Positions 1 through 6,933 of a stretch of DNA of 10,561 nucleotides are shown here, piece by piece (the first letter of the stretch is position 1; every line of letters begins with the position of its first letter). Below the pieces are notes generated by a model. That model saw only the letters and a program-made list of their open reading frames with translations, made no database searches and was not told the origin of the DNA. The DNA comes from Bacteroidota bacterium. GTDB taxonomy: Bacteria > Bacteroidota > Bacteroidia > Bacteroidales > Bacteroidaceae. A program made the position numbers and the translations under genes. The DNA is taken from assembly GCA_023458215.1 (NCBI GenBank), contig JAEXAJ010000112.1:1-10561 (forward strand). The letters run 5' to 3'.

Positions 1-2
1 CC

Positions 3-284
3 ACTACCGTATGGCTTGCCACCGGAAGTTATTCCCTAAAGACCAAGGACTTCGCCGCCAATCCCAAAGCAGGGCTATGTTATCAGGAAGGCGGCAACAG
101 CGTGGCTTTGACGGGAGAAGTAGAGATTATAAATGATGAGGCTACCAAGAAAGAGATGTGGCAAGACTGGTTTATCAATCATTTCCCGGGAGGCCCTACC
201 GATCCTACTTACATCCTGCTGAAGTTCAAAGGTACGTATGCTACCATCTGGATTGACGGATACTTCTCACACGAAGAAGTTTAA
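3..284 (+). CDS. Pyridoxamine 5'-phosphate oxidase-fold family protein, 3' end only
   Basis: The gene enters from the left edge and its start is outside the window; the reading frame is open from position 3 and stops with TAA at 282-284, leaving about 93 residues. The visible part reads VWLATGS, then KDFAANPKAGLCYQEGGNSV, a strand LTGEVEII, and WFINHFPGGPTDPTYILLKF followed by ATIWIDG. The pattern of NPKAGLCF-like strand, TGxxEVI strand and W...FPGGPxDPxYxLLKF is typical of the split-barrel flavin-binding pyridoxamine-phosphate-oxidase-related proteins often called general stress protein 26. These are small cytoplasmic proteins that bind FMN or a related cofactor; the substrate cannot be told from sequence. 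A 6-bp inverted repeat (262-267 with 275-280) sits at the very end of the gene but has no T-run. Family assignment is fairly secure, exact function is not. Confidence 0.75.
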   Translation, partial: TTVWLATGSYSLKTKDFAANPKAGLCYQEGGNSVALTGEVEIINDEATKKEMWQDWFINHFPGGPTDPTYILLKFKGTYATIWIDGYFSHEEV

Positions 285-366
285 GATAAGACAAATACTT
301 CCATGAGCATGAACTAACTTCGAGAGAGGGGTGTTATACTCTTAGTAACTTAAAACAGGATGTATC

Positions 367-618
367 ATGGAAAAGAGTTTGATTCACAGCAATGAATTGC
401 ATTTCATCAGCAAAAAGGACATTCACCAAGCCGTCAAAAAGATGGTAGAGTCACTGGGGTTGGCAGCAGGTTCCACCAGAGGATTCGACGTGTATACAGT
501 AGTAGAAAGCTATTTCACCGACCTGGAGAAGCGAAGGGAAATTAACCGTTTGCTAAACCTGGGGAAAGAAGACATTTGCGACGAAGTAGAAGAAGAACTC
601 GGAGTTTATGAAATGTAA
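367..618 (+). CDS. Small hypothetical protein (83 aa)
   Basis: A short soluble protein I do not recognise. It is rich in charged residues (for example EKRREI and a very acidic DEVEEELG tail), has no membrane segment, signal peptide or cysteine motif, and is predicted mostly helical. The ATG at 367 is preceded by AGGA at 357-360, a weak ribosome site at usual distance. It starts 82 bp after the PPOX-like gene with no clear promoter between them, so it may be cotranscribed with it. It is followed within 20 bp by a strong hairpin terminator. Codon use and the clean gene boundaries argue that it is real; no function is proposed. Confidence 0.6.
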   Translation: MEKSLIHSNELHFISKKDIHQAVKKMVESLGLAAGSTRGFDVYTVVESYFTDLEKRREINRLLNLGKEDICDEVEEELGVYEM

Positions 619-635
619 GGCAACTGCCTAAGGAT

Positions 636-683
636 ATGAATAGAGGGACATAACACTAAGATCGGTTATGTCCCTCTATTCAT
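636..683. terminator. Bidirectional hairpin terminator between convergent genes
   Basis: The left arm 636-654 (ATGAATAGAGGGACATAAC) and right arm 665-683 are perfect reverse complements over 19 bp, with the 10-nt loop ACTAAGATCG. T-rich sequence follows on the plus strand (TTATTTCTTC). It lies between the end of the 83-aa gene and the end of the convergent channel gene, so it can stop transcription from both sides. Confidence 0.85.
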
Positions 684-700
684 TTATTTCTTCAATAACG

Positions 701-1570
701 TTATGCTTGGTGAACCGTTAATTGCGGGAACGGGAAATTGATTCCTTCTTTATTGAACACAACATAAATTTCCTTATTGATATCAAAATACACGCTCCAG
801 TAGTCGGGACTTTTCACCCAAACACGAATAACTACATTCACACTACTTGCGCTCAATGCATGGAGGGCGATAAATGGAGCAGGATCATTCAACACACGCT
901 TATCCTTGGCTAGAATACCACGCACTGTTTCTTCAACTCTGCCGTAGTCTTCACCATAGTCTACACCTACCACCCACTCTACACGGCGGGTTTCCTCGCG
1001 GCTGTAATTCGTTACCGTACCACTGCTCACAGCCCCATTGGGGATATAGATTACTTTATTATCGGCTGTAGTAAGAATGGTATGGAAGATTTGGATCTCG
1101 CGTACCGTACCCGACACATTAAGATATTCTATCCAGTCGCCTACCTTGAATGGACGGAACAACAAGACAATGAGTCCACCGGCGAAGTTCTGCAAGTTGC
1201 CCGACAAAGCCATACCTATAGCCACACCGGCTGATGCCAGCAATGCAGCGAATGAAGTGGTTTCTACTCCTAACTTACCGATAACGGCAATAATCAGTAA
1301 AATAGTCAATAAGATGTTAGTCAGGCTTTTTACAAAACTCTGAATGCCCGGATCGATATGTCGTTTTGCCAGTAACTTAGCCAATACTTTCTTTAGAAAA
1401 GAGATAAGGATACGCCCCACTACAAGAATAATGATAGCGCCAATGATACGTCCACCGGCTTCTACTCCCCAGTCTATCAATTGTTGAATTAAGATTTGAA
1501 GTTTGCTGAAACCATCTTCTGTAGCAGTTTCGGCTACCGCAGCTACGGTTAATAACGATAATGACATCAT
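701..1570 (-). CDS. mscS: MscS-family small-conductance mechanosensitive ion channel
   Basis: A 289-residue inner-membrane protein, close to the usual length of the compact MscS channels that open under membrane tension and release solutes during osmotic downshock. Three hydrophobic segments are visible: TM1 about 38-58, TM2 about 82-100 and the pore helix TM3 about 106-138, which is rich in Gly and Ala (ASAGVAIGMALSGNLQNFAG). The beta-domain signature follows with FRPFKVGDWIE (138-148), then GTVREI and the conserved IPNG (176-179). The C-terminal alpha/beta cytoplasmic domain is present, so the gene looks intact. Two adjacent ATGs (1570 and 1567) could serve as the start. Residues 1-14 look weakly like a signal peptide (LLTVAAVAET), which may mean only an N-terminal helix. 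The gene is convergent with its left neighbour, ends at a shared terminator, and has its own putative promoter at 1640-1671. Confidence 0.92.
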   Translation of the reverse strand: MMSLSLLTVAAVAETATEDGFSKLQILIQQLIDWGVEAGGRIIGAIIILVVGRILISFLKKVLAKLLAKRHIDPGIQSFVKSLTNILLTILLIIAVIGKLGVETTSFAALLASAGVAIGMALSGNLQNFAGGLIVLLFRPFKVGDWIEYLNVSGTVREIQIFHTILTTADNKVIYIPNGAVSSGTVTNYSREETRRVEWVVGVDYGEDYGRVEETVRGILAKDKRVLNDPAPFIALHALSASSVNVVIRVWVKSPDYWSVYFDINKEIYVVFNKEGINFPFPQLTVHQA

Positions 1571-1969
1571 AAATATCTATTTAAAATTAAGAAATCAAGT
1601 TTTCTCACAAAATGCCAAGTAAGCATCTTAAAAGGAACACAAAATTAACAAAAATCTCTAGAATACACGAATAAAAGTAGAAGAATAAAGCAGTATTTTT
1701 TGCTTATTAAACGGTTAGGAAAAAATTGAGGGAGCTGGGTAAGAAGCCAAACAAATTAAAGAGGGATATAGAAGTAAATGAGTTGTCTATTCATTACCCT
1801 ATTAAGAGATCATTCCATATTTCAATGGGAAAAGGTGTTTTTCAATCAAAATTGCGTTCTTTTTTTGTGAACATTCATCCTCTGCAACGTTTTTTCATAG
1901 GTACGGTGCAATATTTGCAGTCGAAATATAATTGAGCATAAAAATATGGTATAATAAAAATAGAGACTT
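1571..1969. other. 399-bp intergenic stretch without a convincing gene
   Basis: AT-rich DNA between the divergent mscS-like and HAD genes. Besides the putative mscS promoter it holds only one open stretch (1726-1935, TTG start, 69 codons), which has no recognisable family features and looks like chance. Possible but weak -7-like boxes for the HAD gene are AATATTTG (1910-1917) and TATAATTG (1927-1934), each one mismatch from TAnnTTTG and neither with a good -33. No repeat, tRNA or clear terminator was seen. Confidence 0.5.
1640..1671 (-). promoter_or_regulatory. Putative Bacteroides-type promoter of the mscS-like gene
   Basis: On the minus strand TAATTTTG (1647-1640) fits the Bacteroides -7 consensus TAnnTTTG exactly. 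TTCG (1671-1668) is a three-of-four match to the -33 TTTG, separated by a 20-nt spacer. It would give a 5' untranslated region of about 60 nt before the ATG at 1570. AT-rich DNA produces such matches by chance, so confidence is modest. Confidence 0.4.
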
Positions 1970-2506
1970 ATGAGTAAAATAATTTTCCTTGATATTGACG
2001 GTGTATTGAACGCCTTTAATTACCCAAAAGAACTTGCAGAACAGAATAAGCCATGGCGAGACGAGTTTGGCGTTCTGTTCGCTCCAAGTTGTGTGGAACA
2101 GTTGAAAAGAATTATCGACGCCACTGGCGCAAGCATTATTATTTCTTCTTCATGGAAAATACCTTTTGACGGTGATACAGATAGGGATACGTTAGAGCGC
2201 ATCCGAGAAATGTGGAAGAAACGCAATCTTCCCGGAAATATCACTGATGCCACTCCGAATCTCTCTTTTCAAGAGATTATTGAAATGGATTGCTTTTCTG
2301 ATTGCACACGTCATAAGGGGTATGAGATAGAACAGTGGCGGCGATATCATCACTATCATTCCTGTTCATATGTAATAATAGATGATGAGAGTATAGGTGC
2401 TCTACCTAATCATAAGGGGCATTTCGTACAAACGACAGGAAGAATGGGATTAACTGCTAAGGATGCCGATAAAGTTATTAAAATACTAAATTCAAAGATT
2501 TTATGA
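1970..2506 (+). CDS. HAD-fold hydrolase, SAK/RNA-repair-like HAD domain
   Basis: A 178-residue cytoplasmic protein made of one HAD-superfamily phosphatase domain. Motif I is FLDIDGVLN (6-14), where Asp8 would be the nucleophile and Asp10 the acid/base. Motif II is IIISSSWK (56-63), with a SSW arrangement. Lys116 in RHKGYEI matches the motif III region. YVIIDDES (134-141) is the acidic motif IV. HFVQTTGRMGLT (151-162) resembles the C-terminal conserved segment of the HAD domains described from Swiss-Army-knife RNA-repair proteins (HAD_SAK), where the domain is thought to process 3' or 5' phosphate ends; that role is inferred from resemblance. All expected catalytic residues appear present. The ATG at 1970 is preceded only by weak AGAG. 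It may be the left-most gene of the accessory region, but a direct link to the operon starting at 3138 is not shown. Confidence 0.75.
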   Translation: MSKIIFLDIDGVLNAFNYPKELAEQNKPWRDEFGVLFAPSCVEQLKRIIDATGASIIISSSWKIPFDGDTDRDTLERIREMWKKRNLPGNITDATPNLSFQEIIEMDCFSDCTRHKGYEIEQWRRYHHYHSCSYVIIDDESIGALPNHKGHFVQTTGRMGLTAKDADKVIKILNSKIL

Positions 2507-2583
2507 ATATTCAAAAGCATCTGCTATTTTGTTGCAGATGAGAACAGACAATTTTACCGCATCAAAATTAAAGAATACAGTGT

Positions 2584-2858
2584 ATGAATAACTTTGGAAA
2601 TAAAGAGATCTATGAAATGGTCGGAAAAACAACTGACCATAAAACGCTACGTGACCATCTTATACTGATGAAAACCTGAACAAATCTGAATTGAAACACA
2701 TCTGCTTCTGTCACGCATTCCACTCATTGTTTACTCATCACCACTACACTTTGGCTGATATCGTTCGAATAAATAGCTATCGTGTAGAAGCAAAAATTAC
2801 ATGTCAACGAATTACAGACCAATATGGAAGACGTTATAAGGAAATTCAGCCAGACTGA
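2584..2858 (+). pseudogene. Small frameshifted gene of unknown function
   Basis: Two coding-like pieces overlap in different frames. Frame one starts with ATG at 2584 (MNNFGNKEIYEMVGKTTDHK...) and stops at TGA 2677-2679 after 31 codons. A second frame is open from 2655 to the TGA at 2856-2858 and reads DENLNKSELKHICFCHAF, then HHHYTLADIVRINSYRVEAK and ITDQYGRRYKEIQPD. It has no internal Met, so it cannot be started alone by ATG. A single -1 (or +2) shift near 2664-2670 would join them into one protein of about 90 residues. No slippery heptamer is visible there, so decay or a sequencing error is more likely than programmed frameshifting. The protein family is not recognised. The 3' end overlaps the next gene by 35 nt. 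Confidence 0.45.
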
Positions 2859-3075
2859 ACAAAGCCCGAATGAATTCGACAAGAAACGAGAATTTTACAA
2901 TGACCAAATCATTCAACTCCTGTCCTCGTATCTGCAAGGGAAAGGAAGGCATTTGCGTTTCTGTCAACTATTATCTTCACTTAATGCTGACATTGATTAT
3001 TTCTACGAAGAACCAGAGGAAACATATGTCAGGATGATACAAAAATTGAAAGAATTAGACACGCTATTTCTGTAA
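2824..3075 (+). CDS. Small hypothetical protein (83 aa) with an LRFxQ-type motif
   Basis: A small soluble protein, not securely recognised. The middle reads YNDQIIQLLSSYLQGKGRHL and RFCQLLSSLNADIDYFYEEP, followed by YVRMIQKLKELD. The pattern of a helix, then HLRFCQLLxxL, then an acidic turn and a final helix recalls a class of short bacterial and phage proteins with an LRFGQ-L-L motif whose function is unknown; this is a resemblance only. The ATG at 2824 lacks a Shine-Dalgarno sequence and lies inside the end of the broken upstream gene, suggesting the two were once translationally coupled. It ends 62 bp before the WYL regulator, and a new promoter lies in that gap, so it is probably not part of the same transcription unit. 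Confidence 0.5.
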   Translation: MEDVIRKFSQTEQSPNEFDKKREFYNDQIIQLLSSYLQGKGRHLRFCQLLSSLNADIDYFYEEPEETYVRMIQKLKELDTLFL

Positions 3076-3106
3076 AAATATGTAATTAGACCTCAAAGAA
3101 TATTGC

Positions 3107-3114
3107 TATCTTTG
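3107..3114 (+). promoter_or_regulatory. Bacteroides -7 promoter element for the WYL-DUF262 operon
   Basis: TATCTTTG is an exact match to the Bacteroides -7 consensus TAnnTTTG. The -33 box is poor (only TTAG at 3086-3089, at a short 17-nt spacing), which would suit a promoter needing help or under repression. The expected transcription start is near 3121, leaving a leader of only about 15-17 nt before the ATG at 3138. Confidence 0.5.
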
Positions 3115-3138
3115 TACCATAACTATTACCATAAGTAA
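3115..3138 (+). promoter_or_regulatory. Tandem 12-bp repeats, putative operator
   Basis: TACCATAACTAT (3115-3126) is followed directly by TACCATAAGTAA (3127-3138), 10 of 12 bases identical. They begin right after the -7 box and run into the start codon of the WYL regulator. The same stretch holds the inverted repeat ATTAC-cataa-GTAAT (3125-3139). Position over the likely transcription start fits a repressor site, most simply for the WYL protein encoded next to it. Confidence 0.4.
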
Positions 3139-4103
3139 TGGCATCAAATCTATTTGGAAGATATGTTTGGCTTATCGACACACTACGAAGGCACAAACGA
3201 CTCACATACGAGGAAATCAATCGTCTTTGGCAACAAAGTGGATTGAGTTATGGATATGGTGATGAACTTGCCATACGGACATTTCATAATCACCGCAATG
3301 CAATCTTCGACATCTTTGATATTGAGATAAATTGCGATACTAAGAGCGGATATAAATATTACATCGACAATCCAAAGCGATTGGAGGGTAATAGTTTACG
3401 TGATTGGCTCATTGACTCTTATTCTATGTTGAACCAAATTCAAAGTGACAGAAAGTTAGAGGGGCGCATTCTATTTGAAGAAATACCTTCTGGCCACACA
3501 TGGTTGATGGTCATTACGAATGCCATCCGTCAGAACCGAGTGTTAATTATCACCCATCAAGGATTTGCAAAACCCGAAACCAATACTTTTAAGATAGAAC
3601 CATATTATCTGAAAGTGGTGAAACGACGCTGGTATGTTATTGCCCGTAATCCTTATTATTCCGACCGTAATAGCAGAAAGAATAAAGAGGATGGGGGCAA
3701 CAGGCCTGAAGATGTTTACCTTGTTTATGCCTTAGATAGAATATTGGATATACAAGATGCAGGACAAACATTCGTTCTTGATGAAGATTTCAAGGTGGAA
3801 AAGTATTTCAAAGGATGTTGTGGCATCATAACTTCTAAAGAAGAACCCGTCAAAGTTATCGTGAAAGCATATTATAATGCTTCTGACTATCTGCGCACCT
3901 TACCTTTGCACGAATCGCAAGTGGAACTAAAGGAGCAGGAAGATGACGAAGCCTGCTATTTTGAGTATCACGTTTGCCCAACCTTCGATTTCTATCAAAC
4001 TCTCTTGGCTCAAGCCGACCAAATAGAAGTTATCGAACCTGAGTCTGTGAGAAACGAGATGTTAAACTTCGCAAAGAATCTAATGAAATATTATCAGAAA
4101 TAG
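3138..4103 (+). CDS. WYL-domain transcriptional regulator
   Basis: A 321-residue cytoplasmic regulator. The N-terminus (about 1-60; RYVWLIDTLRRHKRLTYEEI then IRTFHNHRNAIFDIFDI) is the helix-turn-helix region usual for this family in Bacteroidetes. The WYL domain spans about 120-205, with VLIITHQGF, FKIEPYYLKVVKRRWYVIAR (its RWYVIAR at 164-170 is the family signature) and YALDRI (197-202). A C-terminal extension (about 235-315) matches the WCX part that sits in WYL-protein rings. WYL domains bind ligands such as nucleic acids or nucleotides, and WYL proteins (for example BrxR and CapW) repress phage-defence operons; applying that role here is inference. The start is set by the family-like MASNLFGRYVWLID beginning and the promoter just upstream. 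It heads a four-gene operon, with the next gene 28 nt downstream. Confidence 0.88.
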   Translation: MASNLFGRYVWLIDTLRRHKRLTYEEINRLWQQSGLSYGYGDELAIRTFHNHRNAIFDIFDIEINCDTKSGYKYYIDNPKRLEGNSLRDWLIDSYSMLNQIQSDRKLEGRILFEEIPSGHTWLMVITNAIRQNRVLIITHQGFAKPETNTFKIEPYYLKVVKRRWYVIARNPYYSDRNSRKNKEDGGNRPEDVYLVYALDRILDIQDAGQTFVLDEDFKVEKYFKGCCGIITSKEEPVKVIVKAYYNASDYLRTLPLHESQVELKEQEDDEACYFEYHVCPTFDFYQTLLAQADQIEVIEPESVRNEMLNFAKNLMKYYQK

Positions 4104-4131
4104 TGTACAATACAATCAAGATTTAAATATT

Positions 4132-5034
4132 ATGGAAAAGACAATGCAGAAATTTATTGACCAAATAAAAGTTCTTCTTATCAACGAAGCAGATTTGGAC
4201 GAAATAGAACTTATATACGAAGCAGAATCTCTTCACGAAAGATATTCTCGATATTTAGAAAAACTTTTAGACCAAGACATCTTAGAATGCAATGGCGAAA
4301 AAGAATTAGAAGGACTCTACAAGAAATTAGAACGTCTTCATGAGATTAATCCTCGCGCTTATAGCCGGGACGACATGAGCCATCTTGCATGCAAGTTAGA
4401 CTTCGGATTCGGATTTGATGATGAAGTGCAACCTGTTGACGATAATGAGCTTCCACTCATACAAAGGGAAATAACAAGGTTTATTACGAATAGAGAACGA
4501 ACAGATCCATACAATGATGATCCTGAATTTGCAGATATCCTAATTAAACAAAGGCCCTCAACACAAATAACCAATGATGATATGATGCATCTTGCTTCTT
4601 ATCTACAACAGTTAACACACTCCTTTGTAAGTTATATCGCGCATTACCGACCCGAAGGTTGGCATTGGGTAGTTGATACGATAATGCTTTCACAATATGT
4701 ATTTGAACATTCGGCAGAAGCAACGTATAAAATCATAACCGGTACAGAAGCCGACAATCTGTCATATAATATACGACACGCATTCACTTATCATGAGCCT
4801 GATGTACCATCTTGGTTAAAAAAAGCACTTAATGAATCTGTCACAACATTAGAAGATGTTGTAACAGATACCATTTCATATATAAACCAACACGATTATC
4901 ACAAACTGGATTATGAGGCATGGCTGCGTCCTGTCCTTTACAATATTGGCTTAGGAGGCATCATATTCACACTTGAGCAAACCCCTAAAAACGATGGGAT
5001 TGATAGTCCGGAAAGTGATGGACAAGAACAATAA
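4132..5034 (+). CDS. Unrecognised acidic 300-aa protein of the DUF262 operon
   Basis: I do not recognise a family. The protein is soluble and acidic, with no signal peptide or clear membrane segment. Residues 1-75 look helical and possibly coiled-coil (IELIYEAESLHERYSRYLEK onward). A very acidic linker follows about 91-106. Two short segments echo each other: DDMSHLACKL (80-89) and DDMMHLASYL (149-158), seven of ten identical, hinting at a duplicated unit. The C-terminal half contains RPEGWHWVVDTIMLSQYVFE (173-192) and ends in a polar low-complexity tail. No nuclease, ATPase or HTH motif is visible. It lies 28 nt after the WYL gene and 27 nt before the first DUF262 gene, so it is very likely cotranscribed and may be a partner subunit, sensor or inhibitor of the DUF262 proteins. 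This role comes from position only. Confidence 0.8.
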   Translation: MEKTMQKFIDQIKVLLINEADLDEIELIYEAESLHERYSRYLEKLLDQDILECNGEKELEGLYKKLERLHEINPRAYSRDDMSHLACKLDFGFGFDDEVQPVDDNELPLIQREITRFITNRERTDPYNDDPEFADILIKQRPSTQITNDDMMHLASYLQQLTHSFVSYIAHYRPEGWHWVVDTIMLSQYVFEHSAEATYKIITGTEADNLSYNIRHAFTYHEPDVPSWLKKALNESVTTLEDVVTDTISYINQHDYHKLDYEAWLRPVLYNIGLGGIIFTLEQTPKNDGIDSPESDGQEQ

Positions 5035-5061
5035 TTTCGTAGTAATAAACTCAAGGCAACT

Positions 5062-6933
5062 ATGAGACCATTAGATATAACAACCCAACAAACATTTGAG
5101 AGCTTTTGTGAAAAAGAATTTCCGGGGAAGATTCATCGGTGGACTGCTGATTATTGTTTTGTCCAAGCCGGCACCCATCTCAAAGAGAATTTGCATTACG
5201 AATTCTTGAATAGCCATGTTCATTTGCACATAGAGGGCTCCGAATGGCGTGGAATACGAAACTACTTAGCAGAAAAAGCACCTTTTGCTAAAGTCGAAAG
5301 TCGGCATTGGAATAGAATTAATTGTGACTGGATGCTCAAACAAGAAATACATACTGAAAAAGAAATGTATGAAGCATTCCGTGAAATGAAAGAAATTATG
5401 GAATACCATATTCTCAAATATGAAGAAAGACTTGCAGTGGAACACGTTAAGGAACTACAGGAGGTTGACGAGAGACTACATTCTGAGATATTGACTGTTG
5501 GGGAACTACTGGGAAAAACGTTATCCATTCCTCATTATCAACGTCCCTATCGTTGGGAAGAGAAAAATGTAAGGCAACTTTTGTCTGACATCCACATGAA
5601 TTGGTCAACCAATAAAAGTTGTTATAGGATAGGAAGCGTTATCTTACATGACAACGGAAACGAATTGGATATTGTTGATGGACAACAACGTATAACAACC
5701 ATCTTAATTATTCTCGCTGCATGCAAAAGTAATGTCGCAATACCACCGCTTACATACAATCATACGGATTCTTTCAGACATATTGAAACCAATAACCAAT
5801 TTATAATAGACTGGCTACAAGAAAATATAGTGTCCAACAACTATGACGAATTTGCAAACTATCTCTTAAATCAATGCGAATTTGTGATGATAACCGTTAA
5901 AGACCGTTCAGAAGCATTTCAAATGTTTGACTCTCAAAACGGACGAGGAAAGGAGCTAGAGGCTTATAATCTCTTGAAAGCCTATCACATAAGAGCTATG
6001 GAGCAAAACACTCAGGAGGAGAGAGTTAAATGCGATGTAAGATGGGAAAATGCAACCCAATATGATGCGGCGCCTTTGATTCCTGACGATGACAATATAG
6101 ATGTATTGAAACAAATATTCGATGAGCAGCTTTATCGGTCGCGAAAGTGGTCGAGAGGCCATGCCGCTAATAAATTTTCAAAAAAACACATAGATGAGTT
6201 CAAGGGTTTTACCATTGATAAGAACCATCCAACAGTATATCCTTACCAGAATCCTCAACTATTACAGTATCTTACGGCTAAGTTCTATCACAACACGCTG
6301 GAAGGAACGATTGCAACATCCAATCGTTTTAAGTATGGCGACAGCGACAATATTGATCCTTTCGTAAACATTAATCAAACAATAGTCAATGGTAAAGCCT
6401 TTTTTGATTATGTAGAAACTTATGTTGAACTATATAAACAATTGTTTCTCAACCTTGGATCTTTTCAACTTGCAGATTTTAAAAGATTTTATTATAGTTT
6501 CTGTCTGAATTATGAGTGCGATATGGATAAGGCTGACGGAGAACGTAAGTCGCTTTTTGCACATTTCCCTCAAAGAGGAGCAAGACGAACCGGAGATGGA
6601 TATTTGAGAGAGTTGTACAAATCATTAATATTGGTTCTCTTTGATAAATTTGGAGAGAAAGGATTAAACCGATATTACAAGACGCTTTATCGGCTTGTGT
6701 ATATGACTCGACTTGCATACAGCCAAGTTAGGTATGCCACAGTGGACGATTTACCACACAAACAACTGGGAAACTGCTTTGCAGTTTTGTGCCAAGCAAA
6801 AGACTTGGCCGATTTGCGAAAACTCGACAAAATCATGCTAAGTAATATGAAGAAATTGGAGGTGAAATACGAACTTGGAGACAATGCTAAAAGAGTAACA
6901 GATTTTATAAGAAAGGGAGACGATGAAAAATAA
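5062..6933 (+). CDS. DUF262 (GmrS-like, ParB/Srx-fold) protein with N-terminal extension, no DUF1524
   Basis: A 623-residue protein. The DUF262 NTPase-like domain begins near residue 145: IPHYQRPYRW (156-165), then YRIGSVILHDNGNELDIVDG running into the DGQQR motif (206-210), and FQMFDSQNGRG (286-296), all family hallmarks. In GmrS, BrxU and SspE this domain binds and hydrolyses nucleotides and takes part in recognising modified DNA. Residues 1-135 are an extra domain: LHYEFLNSHVHLHIEG (44-59), W83, and a helix TEKEMYEAFREMKEIMEYHI (98-117). This order resembles DUF4268-type domains, but that is tentative. The C-terminal 310 residues are helical and lack an H..P plus LGNLxLL nuclease motif, so catalysis may rest with the partner gene. 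The start ATG follows a weak AAGG. The 3' end overlaps the next gene by 11 nt, indicating translational coupling. Confidence 0.88.
   Translation: MRPLDITTQQTFESFCEKEFPGKIHRWTADYCFVQAGTHLKENLHYEFLNSHVHLHIEGSEWRGIRNYLAEKAPFAKVESRHWNRINCDWMLKQEIHTEKEMYEAFREMKEIMEYHILKYEERLAVEHVKELQEVDERLHSEILTVGELLGKTLSIPHYQRPYRWEEKNVRQLLSDIHMNWSTNKSCYRIGSVILHDNGNELDIVDGQQRITTILIILAACKSNVAIPPLTYNHTDSFRHIETNNQFIIDWLQENIVSNNYDEFANYLLNQCEFVMITVKDRSEAFQMFDSQNGRGKELEAYNLLKAYHIRAMEQNTQEERVKCDVRWENATQYDAAPLIPDDDNIDVLKQIFDEQLYRSRKWSRGHAANKFSKKHIDEFKGFTIDKNHPTVYPYQNPQLLQYLTAKFYHNTLEGTIATSNRFKYGDSDNIDPFVNINQTIVNGKAFFDYVETYVELYKQLFLNLGSFQLADFKRFYYSFCLNYECDMDKADGERKSLFAHFPQRGARRTGDGYLRELYKSLILVLFDKFGEKGLNRYYKTLYRLVYMTRLAYSQVRYATVDDLPHKQLGNCFAVLCQAKDLADLRKLDKIMLSNMKKLEVKYELGDNAKRVTDFIRKGDDEK

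Noticed and set aside
722..1343. Three plus-strand open frames inside the mscS-like gene
   Set aside because: They are antisense shadows of a clearly conserved channel gene and lack recognisable protein features.
1726..1935. 69-codon open frame with a TTG start
   Set aside because: No ribosome site, no family-like motifs, unusual composition, and it sits in AT-rich intergenic DNA; a chance frame is more likely.
1950..1955. TATAAT resembling a sigma-70 -10 box before the HAD gene
   Set aside because: Bacteroides promoters use TAnnTTTG rather than TATAAT, there is no -35 partner, and AT-rich DNA gives this hexamer by chance.
2518..2540. Hairpin CATCTGC / GCAGATG as a terminator of the HAD gene
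   Set aside because: The stem is only 7 bp with a 9-nt loop and no T-run follows; termination here is possible but unsupported.
2655..2690. Programmed ribosomal frameshift in the small broken gene
   Set aside because: No X_XXY_YYZ slippery heptamer in the right frame and no clear downstream stem were found; decay or sequencing error is simpler.
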